From Streptomyces hyaluromycini (GTDB lineage Bacteria; Actinomycetota; Actinomycetes; Streptomycetales; Streptomycetaceae): 64,000 nt of DNA. The stretch's first letter is position 1, and every line of letters starts with the position of its first letter. Location: NCBI RefSeq assembly GCF_002217755.1, contig NZ_BCFL01000016.1, forward strand, positions 1,284,319 to 1,348,318. The letters are read 5' to 3'. The notes beneath the pieces were generated by a model that was not told the DNA's origin, made no database searches, and saw nothing but the letters and a program-made list of their open reading frames with translations. Position numbers and translations under genes: made by a program. Below are positions 28,598-37,312 of this stretch, one piece after another.

Positions 28598-29776
28598 GTG
28601 AACGACCACCTCTCCCCCCTCCTCACCCCCGAGGGCCGCGCCCTCCTCGACGAGGTGCGCGGCACCGCGCCCGCCGACGAGCTCGCCGTGGCCACCCGGC
28701 TGCGCCGCGCGCACCCCGCCGAGCTGGTGTCGGCGGCGCTGGCCCAGGCCCGGCTGCGGCAGCGGGCGGCGGCGAAGTTCGGGGAGGCGGACGCGGGCCG
28801 CATGTTCTTCACGCCGAACGGGGTCGAGCAGTCGACGCGGGCGAGTGTCGCCACGTACCGGGCTCAGCGGCTGAAGGAGCTCGGGGTGACCTCGGTGGCC
28901 GACCTGTGCTGCGGGATCGGGGGCGACGCGATCGCGCTGGCGCGGGCCGGCATCCGCGTCCTCGCCGTGGACCGGGATCCGGTGACGGCGGCCACCGCGC
29001 GGGCGAACGCCGACGCGCTCGGGCTCGCCGGCCTGATCGAGGTCAGGGAGGCGGACGTCCAGGAGGTGGACACGGCCGGCCACGACGCCGTCTTCGTCGA
29101 CCCGGCCCGGCGCGGCGGCCGCGGCCGCATCTTCGACCCGGAGGCCTACTCACCGCCCCTGTCCTGGGCGGTCGAGGCCGCGTCGACGGCCCGCGCGGCC
29201 GCGCTGAAGATCGCCCCCGGCATCCCGCACGAGGCGGTCCCGGCGGCCGCCGAGGCGGAGTGGATCTCGGACGCGGGTGACGTGAAGGAGGCCGTCCTCT
29301 GGTTCGGCACCGGTGCCCCGGGAGCCGTTCGCGCCACCCTCCTCCCGGGCCCGCGCACCCTGCTCGGCCGCGGCCTCCCCGACCCCGCGGTCCGGCCGGT
29401 CGGCCGCTACCTCTACGAGCCGGACGGCGCCGTCATCCGCGCCCACCTGGTCGCCGAGGTCGCCGAGGAGCTCGCCGGCGGTCTGGTCGACCCGACGATC
29501 GCGTACATCACGGCCGACACGCTTAGCGCCACCCCCTACGCGACGGCGTACGAGATCACCGACGAACTCCCCTTCAACGTCAAGAAGCTGAAGGCACTCC
29601 TGCGCGAGCGCGAGGTCGGGAACCTGACCGTCAAGAAGCGCGGGTCGGCGGTGGAGCCGGAGGAGCTGCGCAGGAAGGCCCTGCCGAAGCCGCAGGGACG
29701 CAACACGGCGATCGTCTTCCTGACCCGGGTGGCGGGCGCCCCGACCATGCTGCTGGGCCACCCGGCACGTCCCTGA
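28598..29776 (+). CDS. Class I SAM-dependent methyltransferase with THUMP-like C-terminal domain
   Basis: 392 residues from the GTG at 28598. SAM-binding motif I is VADLCCGIGGDAIALA, followed by AVDRDPVT (motif II) and VFVDPARRGGRGR (motif IV). The C-terminal part (KKLKALLREREVGNLTVKKRG, then FLTRVAG) matches the THUMP-like domain found after this methyltransferase type in actinobacteria. The DPARR signature suggests an RNA substrate, but the target is unknown. It stands alone on the plus strand with a dispersed repeat after its stop. Confidence 0.88.
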   Translation: MNDHLSPLLTPEGRALLDEVRGTAPADELAVATRLRRAHPAELVSAALAQARLRQRAAAKFGEADAGRMFFTPNGVEQSTRASVATYRAQRLKELGVTSVADLCCGIGGDAIALARAGIRVLAVDRDPVTAATARANADALGLAGLIEVREADVQEVDTAGHDAVFVDPARRGGRGRIFDPEAYSPPLSWAVEAASTARAAALKIAPGIPHEAVPAAAEAEWISDAGDVKEAVLWFGTGAPGAVRATLLPGPRTLLGRGLPDPAVRPVGRYLYEPDGAVIRAHLVAEVAEELAGGLVDPTIAYITADTLSATPYATAYEITDELPFNVKKLKALLREREVGNLTVKKRGSAVEPEELRRKALPKPQGRNTAIVFLTRVAGAPTMLLGHPARP

Positions 29777-29823
29777 GCGCTCCGCTGGATGTGCCGCGAT
29801 GTGCCGTCGAGCGTCCGCCGCGC

Positions 29824-29893
29824 CGTCGTGGCTGGTCGCGCCCGCCCGGCGGAGCCGCATATTGATACTGCCCCGCGCCCCTTCGGGGCGCTG
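29824..29893 (-). repeat. Dispersed hairpin repeat, copy 1 (long form)
   Basis: Long-form copy in minus orientation: hairpin AGCGCCCC-GAA-GGGGCGCGGGG, a middle part with TATGCGGCT, then GCGCGACCAGCCACGACG. It fills the gap between the methyltransferase and ECF42 genes, which are convergent, and could end both transcripts. Confidence 0.85.
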
Positions 29894-29907
29894 TTGAACC
29901 GACGTGC

Positions 29908-31188
29908 TCAGATCTCCCGCGCCCGCCGCAGCAGAAGCTCCCGTTCCCGCTCGTTGCGGGCCAGGCCCGCGGCCCGTTCGAACTCCGCGCGGGCCTCGGC
30001 ACTGCGCCCCAGGCGGGCCAGCAGGTCGCCGCGCACGCTCGGCAGCAGGTGGTAGTCGCGCAGGGCGGGTTCGGCGGTCAGCGGGTCCACGATCGCCAGG
30101 GCCGCCGCCGGGCCGTCCGCCATCGACACGGCCACCGCCCGGTTCAGCTCCACCACCGGGGACGGGGACCGGGCCGCCAGCAGGCCGTACAGGGTGGCGA
30201 TGGCGGTCCAGTCGGTCTCCTCGTACGTGTACGCGTGCGCGTGGCAGGCCGCGATGGCCGCCTGGAGGGCGTACGGCCCCGGGGCGCCGGTCGCCGTGGC
30301 GTCCGCGCGGGCGAAGGCCCTGATGCCGCGGGCGATGAGCATGCGGTTCCAGCGGCGTCGGTTCTGGTCCCGGAGAAGGACCGGTTCGCCCTCGGGGCCG
30401 GTACGGGCGGCCGTCCGGGAGGACTGGAACTCCAGGAGGGAGGCGAGGGCGTGCACCTCCGGCTCCTTCGGCATCAGCCCCGAGAGCACGCGCGCCAGCC
30501 GCAGCGCGTCCTCGCACAGCGAGGGGCGCAGCCAGTCGTCGCCCGCCGTGGCCGCGTAGCCCTCGTTGTAGATCAGGTAGATGACGTCCAGGACCGAGCC
30601 GAGCCGGGCCTCGCGGTCGGGGCCGTACGGCACCTCGAAGGCGATGTTCTTCGTCGCGAGGGTGCGCTTGGCGCGGACGATGCGCTGGGCGACCGTCGGT
30701 TCGGGGACCAGGAAGGCGCGGGCGATCTCGGCCGTGGTCAGGCCGCCGAGGAGGCGCAGGGTGAGGGCCGTGCGGGCCTCGGGCGACAGCACCGGATGGC
30801 AGGTGGTGAAGACCAGGCGGAGCAGGTCGTCGTCGATGTCGTCCGGGTCGGCGGGCTCCTCGGGCGGGGCCGTCGTCTCCGTGCTGCGGCCGATCTCCGC
30901 GAGCTTGCGGGCGTAGTTCTCCCGGCGCCGGACCAGGTCGACGGCGCGGTGGCGGGCGGTGGCCATGAGCCAGGCGCCCGGGTTGTCGGGCACGCCCTCC
31001 CGGGGCCACTGCTCCAGGGCGGCGACGAGCGCGTCCTGCGCCAGCTCCTCCGCGATGCCGACGTCCCGGACGATCCGGGCGACGCCGGCGATCACGCGGG
31101 GCGATTCGAGCCGGAAGACGGTCTCGATGGCGTGCCGGGGGTCGGGCTCGGCGGGGGCGTCGGCCTCGGCGGGGGGCTGTGTGCTCAC
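29908..31188 (-). CDS. ECF42-group RNA polymerase sigma factor with C-terminal TPR-like extension
   Basis: 426 residues from the GTG at 31188. Sigma region 2 (VRDVGIAEELAQDALVAALEQWP) and region 4 (GLTTAEIARAFLVPEPTVAQRI) fill the first 190 residues; the remaining 230 form a helical extension (DVIYLIYNEGYAA, LSGLMPKEPEVHALASLLEF, VVELNRAVAVSM) typical of ECF42. This group has no anti-sigma factor and is linked to DGPF-domain proteins, and such a gene lies directly upstream. The extension is thought to control activity. It is probably co-transcribed with the DGPF gene 63 bp away. Confidence 0.93.
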   Translation of the reverse strand: MSTQPPAEADAPAEPDPRHAIETVFRLESPRVIAGVARIVRDVGIAEELAQDALVAALEQWPREGVPDNPGAWLMATARHRAVDLVRRRENYARKLAEIGRSTETTAPPEEPADPDDIDDDLLRLVFTTCHPVLSPEARTALTLRLLGGLTTAEIARAFLVPEPTVAQRIVRAKRTLATKNIAFEVPYGPDREARLGSVLDVIYLIYNEGYAATAGDDWLRPSLCEDALRLARVLSGLMPKEPEVHALASLLEFQSSRTAARTGPEGEPVLLRDQNRRRWNRMLIARGIRAFARADATATGAPGPYALQAAIAACHAHAYTYEETDWTAIATLYGLLAARSPSPVVELNRAVAVSMADGPAAALAIVDPLTAEPALRDYHLLPSVRGDLLARLGRSAEARAEFERAAGLARNERERELLLRRAREI

Positions 31189-31251
31189 AGCCCCCCATGC
31201 AACACCCACCGCAGGACGCACGCCAGGAAGGTCGGCGAAGGCCGGCGAAGG

Positions 31252-31608
31252 TCAGCCCTCCGCGATCTCCCGGACCTCGCAGGTCACGGTCCAGAACTCC
31301 TCGTGCACCTTGAGGAACCGCTTGGTCCACTCCAGGGCCTCGGCCTTGTCCTTGCACTGCATGAGCGCGTAACCGCCGATGACCTCCTTGGACTCGGTGA
31401 ACGGCCCGTCGGTGACGGAGATCTTGCCGCCCTCCCAGTGCACCCGAGTGCCCTGGGAGGTCGGCGTGAGCCCTGCGGTGTCCAGCATCACGCCGGCCTT
31501 GGTGATCTCCTCGATCAGCTCGCCCATCCGCTGCATCAGCTCCTGGCTGGGCCCCTCGGCGGGGACGGCGGTCTCGTCGATCCGCACGAGCGACAGGTAA
31601 CGGGGCAT
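31252..31608 (-). CDS. DGPF/YCII-domain protein, partner of ECF42 sigma factor
   Basis: 118 residues. The family hallmark TDGPF is present (VTDGPFTESKEVIGGY), within a ferredoxin-like YCII fold (MPRYLSLVRIDE, YALMQCKDKAEALEW). Proteins of this group occur beside ECF42 sigma genes across bacteria and are their usual regulon members; biochemical function is unknown. The gene is upstream of the sigma gene and has a promoter-like pair of boxes 60-85 bp before its start. Confidence 0.92.
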   Translation of the reverse strand: MPRYLSLVRIDETAVPAEGPSQELMQRMGELIEEITKAGVMLDTAGLTPTSQGTRVHWEGGKISVTDGPFTESKEVIGGYALMQCKDKAEALEWTKRFLKVHEEFWTVTCEVREIAEG

Positions 31609-31666
31609 GGTGACTCCTCGGTCTCGTTCCGATGCGGCGGGGCTTTTCCTCGCCGCTCACCCATGC

Positions 31667-31693
31667 GTCGAACGGCGGACGGGCGGATCGACA
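31667..31693 (-). promoter_or_regulatory. Candidate ECF42-dependent promoter
   Basis: On the minus strand TGTCGA (31693-31688) is followed after 17 bp by CGAC (31670-31667). Streptomyces ECF42 promoters are described with TGTCGA at -35 and a CGA-containing -10. It sits about 60 bp upstream of the DGPF start, as expected for autoregulation. Confidence 0.6.
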
Positions 31694-31768
31694 CGTTCGC
31701 GAAATCTCTTCGAAGATTATTTCCCAATGAGCGTTTCCGCAGGTCAGCCAAGGCCGGACAAGGTCAGA

Positions 31769-32347
31769 TCAGTCAGTGAAGTCCTTGAGCTTCTCCGTCT
31801 CCAGGCTGAAACCGACGGGATCCGGGAGCTCGATCACGGCGCCGAAGGCCCGGCTGGTGACGGAACGATAGACGCCGCCCTCCGGGTCGGAGTAGACGAT
31901 CACGCTCGTCAGGTCCCGGTCGACGAGGAGGTACATGGGGATGCCGGCGGCCGCGTAGCCGTCGGGCTTCTCCACCCGGTCCCGCTTGTCGGCGTCCCGG
32001 TCGTGGGAGGTGACCTCGACGACCATCAGGACACCGTCCGGCTCGGCCCACTCGCCCTTGCCGACGAAGTACTCCTCGGGCGCCAGGGCACCGTCCGGCT
32101 TGGCCCTCCCCTTGCGGTAGGCCTCGACCTTCAGTCCCTGTTCCGGATAGAGGAACAACTCGGGCCGGTACTGCATGCACCGTTTGAGGAGCCAGGCGAC
32201 GATCTCGCCGTGGTTGCCGTCCGGCATGGGCTTGACCCCGATCTTCCCGTTCAGGAACTCCAGGCGCGCCGACTCCGGCGCATGGCGGGCGAGCTCCTCG
32301 AATTCCTCGACGAGCATCTGGGGCCGGTCGGCAGTACTGGGGGTCAT
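31769..32347 (-). CDS. Uma2-family (DUF820) PD-(D/E)XK-like protein
   Basis: 192 residues from the ATG at 32347 with GGAGG 8 nt upstream. The family core is visible: RLEFLNGKIGVKPMPDGNHG, KPDGALAPEEYF, VLMVVEVTSHDRDADKRDR with the E-V-x-S nuclease-like motif, and YLLVDRD. Uma2 proteins share the restriction-endonuclease fold and are very numerous in Streptomyces and cyanobacteria, with unknown function and frequent transfer. The gene follows a Cys-rich small gene on the same strand. Confidence 0.9.
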   Translation of the reverse strand: MTPSTADRPQMLVEEFEELARHAPESARLEFLNGKIGVKPMPDGNHGEIVAWLLKRCMQYRPELFLYPEQGLKVEAYRKGRAKPDGALAPEEYFVGKGEWAEPDGVLMVVEVTSHDRDADKRDRVEKPDGYAAAGIPMYLLVDRDLTSVIVYSDPEGGVYRSVTSRAFGAVIELPDPVGFSLETEKLKDFTD

Positions 32348-32406
32348 GGCGTCGCCTCCTCCCCTCCATCCTGCCCCGGCCGCGGGCGGCCCGTGCTGCA
32401 AGGTCG

Positions 32407-32832
32407 TCATGCGTCTGCTCCTTTCCGTGTACGAGGCCGGGTGCGCAGGGCGGCACGCAGTCGCCCCACGTGCGCGTGGACCTGGTCGGCAGTGAGGCCG
32501 GACCGCCCTCCCCGGCAGCCCTCGCAGAGCCCGCCGCGCAGCGAGGCCCCGGCCGCCGGCTCGGCGCACGCGGTGCACGCGGTGCACGCGGTGCACACGA
32601 CCTCGTACCGGGTGGGCGGTTGAGGCTCCGGCTCCGGCGGGAGCTTCACGTCGAGCCGGGCGCGTACGAACCCGTACGCATGCGCCACGTGTTCCGGCAG
32701 CCCGGCGCTCATCGCCTGCACGAGCTGCGCCTCGCTCGCGCCCCGCGCGAACCATTCCGCCGCGCTCTCCTCCAGTGCGCCGCACCCCCCGGCCGACAAC
32801 GCCAGCCGGGGGTCGATGCTTTCGTGGCGCAC
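32407..32832 (-). CDS. Small hypothetical protein with repeated CxxC cysteines
   Basis: 141 residues from a GTG at 32832. The first 60 residues look helical (EESAAEWFARGASEAQLVQA, HVAHAYGFVRARL). Then VVCTACTACTACAEPA and LCEGCRGG supply six cysteines in CxxC spacing, suggesting a zinc site. The first four cysteines are encoded by a 9-bp tandem repeat (GTGCACGCG units near 32567-32600), so the motif may have grown by slippage. No ribosome site is obvious. Function unknown; a DNA-binding or zinc-ribbon role is only a guess. Confidence 0.6.
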   Translation of the reverse strand: MRHESIDPRLALSAGGCGALEESAAEWFARGASEAQLVQAMSAGLPEHVAHAYGFVRARLDVKLPPEPEPQPPTRYEVVCTACTACTACAEPAAGASLRGGLCEGCRGGRSGLTADQVHAHVGRLRAALRTRPRTRKGADA

Positions 32833-33082
32833 GCTACACGCCCGCGACGCTGCGGCGCGACCCGATCACGAAAAGTCATCTCGCCTGGCCAGCGGGCGAC
32901 TTGGGAGGGCGGGTGAGGTGAGACCACCCACCCATTCCTTACAAAAAGGGTCTCGGATCCCGACCTCCGAAGCTCAAGCGACGACGTGCGCGACGGACTC
33001 CGTCAGGGAGGAGCAGGAGCGCGGTCAACTCGGAAGCGTCGCCCCGAAGACTGAGCTTCGAGACACGGACGTGGACGGGAAG

Positions 33083-33515
33083 TCACCGCAGGCCACTGAC
33101 ATCCCACAGCCGAACGGTCCAATCGGCACTGGCGCTTGCCAGTCGGCTGCCGTCCGAGTTGAAGTCAACGGTGAGTACGGAGGCGTTATGGCCAACGAGC
33201 AGCATCACCTCGCGGGGAGCCATGGGCTCGCCGGTGCACCGCGCCCAGCGGCCACGGCCGAGGTGCCCAACCAGTGCCCTGCGGTTGCCACAACCGGCCT
33301 CCCGGCAGGTACGGGATGCCCAGGAACAGGCCGGCGATGGTGGCCACGTTGATGGCGCTCTGCTGGTCGACCAGCATGCAGACCGCCAGGCCGACGGAGG
33401 CCAGTGCCACGCCGGCCGGCGACACGTCACGAACAAGGCGGAGCCGTGCGGGGCGCCGAGGTCCCAGGAGCTCGGCAACATGCTGCCGAGCCGCCCCGGA
33501 ACTCAAAACCATCAT
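33083..33515 (-). pseudogene. Relic of a WD40-repeat membrane protein
   Basis: One frame begins at about 33515 after GGAAGG and gives a hydrophobic segment (GVALASVGLAVCMLVDQQSA then NVATIAGLFLGIPYLPG). A different frame, ending at 33083, gives one good WD40 repeat (LLVGHNASVLTVDFNSDGS, then WTVRLWDVSGLR). The two pieces lie in different frames and only a single repeat is left, so this is a decayed gene with a frameshift and a large internal loss. It is the only recognisable content of the 810-bp stretch between 32833 and 33642. Confidence 0.65.
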
Positions 33516-33642
33516 CCTTCCGCTGTCTCCCCGTCTCAGGGCAGAAACCCGGATGCCGCCTTCGCGCAGGGCGCCCCGGCCTCCCCATGGCTCCGTGGCT
33601 TGTCGCCGGATCAGGCGCGTCGGCGGCTCTCAAGGCCGTCCG

Positions 33643-34704
33643 CTACCGCAACGACTCCCACAGGTCGCTCGCCGCCGGCTCCTTCGCGATCACCCGGTTG
33701 TGGTCGGAGGGCGCGGTCACCACGGGCATCATCACCGTCTTGACGTTGTCCGAGGTGAGGCCCTTGAGGCTCTGGCCCAGCCGCATCAGTTCGCTCAGCG
33801 AGTCCAGGCCGGTGTCGGTGGTGAGGCTGGAGGTGACCGCGTCGGCGACCTCGTAGAGCTTGGCCGGGTTGGTCAGCAGGCTGCTGGAGGCCATCTGGTC
33901 GAGGAGGGCCTTCACCAGCTTCTGCTGCAGGCCTATCCGGCCCAGGTCGCTGCCGTCGCCTATGCCGTGCCGGGTGCGGGCGAGCGCCAGGGCCTGGGTG
34001 CCGTTCAGGTGGTGGGTGCCCTTCTTCAGGTGCAGGTGGCTGTCGTCGTCGTCGATGTCCTGGTCGGTGGTCACGGTCACCCCGCCGAGCGCGTCGACCA
34101 GCTTCGCGAAGCCCGAGAAGTCGATCTCCAGGTAGTGGTCCATGCGGACACCGGTGATCGACTCGACCGTCTTGACCGCGCACACCGCCCCGCCCACCGA
34201 GTAGGCGCTGTTGAACATCGCGTTGTAGGCGACGGACGTCGAGCCGCCGGAGGACAGCGGGCAGGAGGGCCGGGTGACCAGGGTGTCGCGCGGAATGCTG
34301 ACGACGGTGGCCGAGGTCCGGCCGGCGTCGATGTGGACGACCATCGCGGTGTCGGAGCGGGCACCCGAGCTGCTGCCGCCGCCGAGCTTCTTGTTCTCCT
34401 TGCCGCTGCGCGAGTCCGAGCCCAGCACCAGGATGTTCACCGAGCCGGTGGGCAGCGGCGACGCGGAGGCGGACGCGGACGCGGCGGCCGTCGGCGTCGT
34501 CACCGCCTTCGCCGGGCGGTCGTCCCCGAGCGCGCTGTTGATGTCGACGCTCTTGATGTTGTCGTTGAGGTGCCAGTAGACCCACCCCGCGCCCGCGATG
34601 CCGAGCGTCATGACCCCCGCCAGGGTGAGGCCGACGATCTTCAGCACTCTCGACCGCCGGCCCACCCGTCTGACCGCGTCGCCTTGCTCCTCGTGTCCCG
34701 TCAC
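33643..34704 (-). CDS. LytR-CpsA-Psr (LCP) family cell-wall glycopolymer transferase
   Basis: 353 residues. A cytoplasmic basic head is followed by one membrane helix (about 20-45, VLKIVGLTLAGVMTLGIAGA) and a Ser/Ala linker, then the LCP domain: NILVLGSDSRSG, SDTAMVVHIDA, VSIPRDTLV, MDHYLEIDFSGFAKLVDALGG and LALARTRH with conserved Asp and Arg residues. LCP enzymes move teichoic-type polymers from lipid carriers to peptidoglycan on the outer face of the membrane. It is the first gene of a minus-strand run that follows the xylanase gene but is separated from it by 95 bp. Confidence 0.93.
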   Translation of the reverse strand: MTGHEEQGDAVRRVGRRSRVLKIVGLTLAGVMTLGIAGAGWVYWHLNDNIKSVDINSALGDDRPAKAVTTPTAAASASASASPLPTGSVNILVLGSDSRSGKENKKLGGGSSSGARSDTAMVVHIDAGRTSATVVSIPRDTLVTRPSCPLSSGGSTSVAYNAMFNSAYSVGGAVCAVKTVESITGVRMDHYLEIDFSGFAKLVDALGGVTVTTDQDIDDDDSHLHLKKGTHHLNGTQALALARTRHGIGDGSDLGRIGLQQKLVKALLDQMASSSLLTNPAKLYEVADAVTSSLTTDTGLDSLSELMRLGQSLKGLTSDNVKTVMMPVVTAPSDHNRVIAKEPAASDLWESLR

Positions 34705-34799
34705 AAGGCAGGAACGTAAGTCCGAATTATTAGGGGACTGTTAGCGCGAGCGCCGCGAAGGGGTTTTCTTCGGAAAATCTCACCCTTCTCAGTCCGGGT

Positions 34800-36146
34800 T
34801 CAGCCCAGGGTGACGACGGGCACCGGATTGCTCCCGCTCCAGGACGCGTTGAACCCGAACGACACCGAACTCCCGTCCGCCACCGTCCCGTTGTAGGAGG
34901 CGTTGGCGCAGGACACGGCCGCGCCCGACTGGGTGCAGACTGCGTTCCAGGCCTGCGTGATCTGCTGCCCTGCGCCGTACGTCCAGCTCACCTGCCAGGA
35001 CGAGAGCGAGGCGCCCGAGCAGGAGATGGTCACCTGGCCGGTGAACCCGGTGTTCCACTGGCTGCCCACGCTGTAGGCGGCGGTGCAGGCACCGGTCGGC
35101 GGCGGGGTGGTCGTGGTCCCGCCGAGCGCCTCCGCGATGCCGTAGTACGCCGGTTTCGGCGCGTAGTTCGCGTCGTACGGGGTCGCCGCGCCGTAGCCCG
35201 GGAAGGTGCTGTCCACCCACGAGTCGGAGTCGGTGAAGCCCCACACGGTGACGTTGACGCAGCGGCTCACCGCCACGCACGCGGCCACCACCGACTTGAA
35301 GTCGGCCTTCTGCTGGGCGAGCTTGGTGCTGTCGGAGGGCAGCGCCATCCGGATGTCCAGCTCGGTGATCGCCACGTCGACGCCCAGGTCGGCGAAGCGC
35401 TGGATGTTCTGCTGGAGGGTGGCCGGCACCTGGCCGAGGATGAGGTGGGCCTGGAGCCCGACCCCGTCGATCGGGACGCCGGCCGCCTTGAGCGACTTCA
35501 CCAGGTTGTACAGGGCCGTGCTCTTCGCGTTGACGCCCTCGACGTTGTAGTCGTTGATGTACAGCTTGGCGTCCGGGTCGGCCGCGTGGGCCCAGGTCAG
35601 GGCATTGGCGATGTAGTCGGAACCGAGGCCGTTGTACCAGAGGGTGGAGCGGTAGGTGCCGTCCTCGTTGAAGGGTTCGTTGACGACGTCCCAGGCCGCG
35701 ATCTTCCCCTTGTAGCGGCCCACCTCGGTGCTGATGTGGTTCTGCAGGAGGCTGCTCAGCTGGGCGGACGTCCAGGTGCCGTTCGTCAGCCAGCTCGGGT
35801 TCTGGCTGTGCCAGACCAGGGTGTGGCCGCGCACCTGCTGGTTGTGGGCCTGGGCGAAGGCGACGATCTGGTCGGCCTCGCTCCAGTTGAAGGTGCCCTG
35901 CGTGGGCTCGACCGTCCCCCACTTCATGGCGTTGCCCGGGGTCAGCGAGCTGAACTGGCCGCCGGCCAGGTCGCCGTAGGTGCCGGTGAGCTTGGAGCCG
36001 GTGACCGCGGTGCCGATGACCTTGCCCTTGGTGGCGGCGAGGTCGCGCAGCGGGGTGTCGGCGGCGTGCGCCGCGGGCGCCGTGAACAGCAGGGCGGCGC
36101 CGGTGACGAGTGCGGCCAGCGATAAGCCTGTCCTCAGAGATCTCAT
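34800..36146 (-). CDS. Secreted GH10 endo-1,4-beta-xylanase with C-terminal CBM2
   Basis: 448 residues from the ATG at 36146 (GGAGG 8 nt upstream). Signal peptide about 1-28 (ALLFTAPAAHAADTP). GH10 domain with HTLVWHSQNPSW, acid/base Glu157 in WDVVNEPF and nucleophile Glu262 in ITELDIR. After a short linker the last 100 residues form a CBM2 (CTAAYSVGSQWNTGFTGQVT, WQVSWTYGAGQ, SVSFGFNASWSG) that binds cellulose or xylan. It cuts xylan outside the cell. The LacI gene lies 102 bp upstream on the same strand, and CGAA-N3-TTCG repeats link it to the GH3 gene. Confidence 0.95.
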   Translation of the reverse strand: MRSLRTGLSLAALVTGAALLFTAPAAHAADTPLRDLAATKGKVIGTAVTGSKLTGTYGDLAGGQFSSLTPGNAMKWGTVEPTQGTFNWSEADQIVAFAQAHNQQVRGHTLVWHSQNPSWLTNGTWTSAQLSSLLQNHISTEVGRYKGKIAAWDVVNEPFNEDGTYRSTLWYNGLGSDYIANALTWAHAADPDAKLYINDYNVEGVNAKSTALYNLVKSLKAAGVPIDGVGLQAHLILGQVPATLQQNIQRFADLGVDVAITELDIRMALPSDSTKLAQQKADFKSVVAACVAVSRCVNVTVWGFTDSDSWVDSTFPGYGAATPYDANYAPKPAYYGIAEALGGTTTTPPPTGACTAAYSVGSQWNTGFTGQVTISCSGASLSSWQVSWTYGAGQQITQAWNAVCTQSGAAVSCANASYNGTVADGSSVSFGFNASWSGSNPVPVVTLG

Positions 36147-36157
36147 TGCGGGTGCCT

Positions 36158-36170
36158 CCGAAAGATTCGG
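36158..36170. promoter_or_regulatory. Inverted repeat CCGAA-N3-TTCGG in front of xylanase
   Basis: A perfect inverted repeat that touches the xylanase ribosome binding site. The same CGAA-N3-TTCG core stands before the divergent GH3 gene. CGAA/TTCG repeats have been reported as targets of BxlR, a LacI-family xylan regulator of Streptomyces. Confidence 0.6.
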
Positions 36171-36182
36171 TCGTGCAACCGA
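36167..36182. promoter_or_regulatory. Second inverted repeat TCGGT-N6-ACCGA before xylanase
   Basis: Perfect 5-bp arms with 6-bp spacing, overlapping the end of the CGAA-N3-TTCG site. It may be a second operator or chance; nothing identifies the binding protein. Confidence 0.35.
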
Positions 36183-36248
36183 TTGGCTTCGGAGGAGTGT
36201 GGAGACGCCCGCACCACCCGTCAATACGTCAACATCCGGCCACTCCCC

Positions 36249-37280
36249 TCACGGAGCGGCGGGCGCCGCCGTACTGCTGCGCACCACCAGGCTCGTCGCC
36301 AGCTCCACCCGCGTAGCCGTCGTGGCCTCCTCCGCCCGCCCCATCTCAAGGACCAGCCGCGCCGCCGCCTCGGCCATCTCGGTCAGCGGCTGCCGTACGG
36401 TCGTCAGCGGCGGCCCCACCCAGCGGGCCACCGGCAGATCGTCGAACCCGACGATGCTCACGTCCTCCGGGATGCGCAGCCCCAGCTCGCGCGCGGCCTC
36501 GTAGAGCCCGAGCGCCTGGAGGTCGTTGCCGGTGAAGATCGCGGTCGGCCGGTCGGGCATGCGCAGCAGCTCCAGGCCGAGCCGGTAGCCGGCGTCGTGG
36601 TGGAAGTCGCCGGTCTTGATCAGAGCCTGGTCCACCGGAAGCCCGGCGGTCTCCAGCGCGGCCCGGTACCCGTCCACCCGGGCCCGGCTGCACATCATCC
36701 GGGACGGCCCGCTGATCGCTCCGATGCGCCGGTGCCCCAGCTCGACCAGGTGCCGGGTGGCGGCGAGCCCGCCCTGCCAGTTGGTGGCCCCGATGGACGG
36801 CACGTCCGGCCCCGGGTCCCCCGCCGGGTCCATCACCACGAACGGGATCGACCGGCTCATCAGCAGCGCCCGCTGCGACTCGTCAAGACCCGACAGCACC
36901 AGCACCACCCCGTGCGGCCGCCGCGCCGCCACCTGGTCCGCCCAGGTCCGCCCGGGAGTCAGCCGCCCGGCGCTCTCGCTCAGGACGACACTCAGCCCGG
37001 CGTCCCGGGCCACGTTCTCCACCCCCCGGATGACCTCCATCGCCCACGCGCTCTCCAGCTCGTGGAAGACCAGGTCGATCAGCGGCGACCGGGAGGCCTC
37101 GGCGCGGCGGCGCCGGTAGCCGTAGGCGCGCAGCAGCTCCTCGACCCGGGTGCGGGTCGCCGGGGCGACGTCGGCACGCCCGTTCAGGACCTTCGAAACA
37201 GTCGGAGCGGACACGCCGGCCTCACGGGCGATTTCGGCGAGCGTCGCCGTCTGCGTTTCTGCGGGCTTCGGAGGCGTCAT
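36249..37280 (-). CDS. LacI-family transcriptional regulator of xylan genes
   Basis: 343 residues from the ATG at 37280. N-terminal helix-turn-helix (TLAEIAREAGVSAPTVSKVL, then NGRADVAPATRTRV) and a periplasmic-binding-protein-like sensor domain (VVLVLSGLD, AISGPSRMM, AIFTGNDLQALG, IVGFDDLPVARW). It sits between the xylanase gene and the divergent GH3 gene and is likely to repress both, with a xylo-oligosaccharide as inducer. This is inferred from position, the regulator family and the shared operator-like repeats, including one 33 bp upstream of its own start. Confidence 0.93.
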   Translation of the reverse strand: MTPPKPAETQTATLAEIAREAGVSAPTVSKVLNGRADVAPATRTRVEELLRAYGYRRRRAEASRSPLIDLVFHELESAWAMEVIRGVENVARDAGLSVVLSESAGRLTPGRTWADQVAARRPHGVVLVLSGLDESQRALLMSRSIPFVVMDPAGDPGPDVPSIGATNWQGGLAATRHLVELGHRRIGAISGPSRMMCSRARVDGYRAALETAGLPVDQALIKTGDFHHDAGYRLGLELLRMPDRPTAIFTGNDLQALGLYEAARELGLRIPEDVSIVGFDDLPVARWVGPPLTTVRQPLTEMAEAAARLVLEMGRAEEATTATRVELATSLVVRSSTAAPAAP

Positions 37281-37312
37281 GCCCGCGATCGTATCCCTGC
37301 GCTCCCCCTTGA

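Noticed and set aside
32816..33352. Plus-strand frame of 178 codons in the WD40-relic region
   Set aside because: Antisense to the relic, no family match, no ribosome site; treated as chance.
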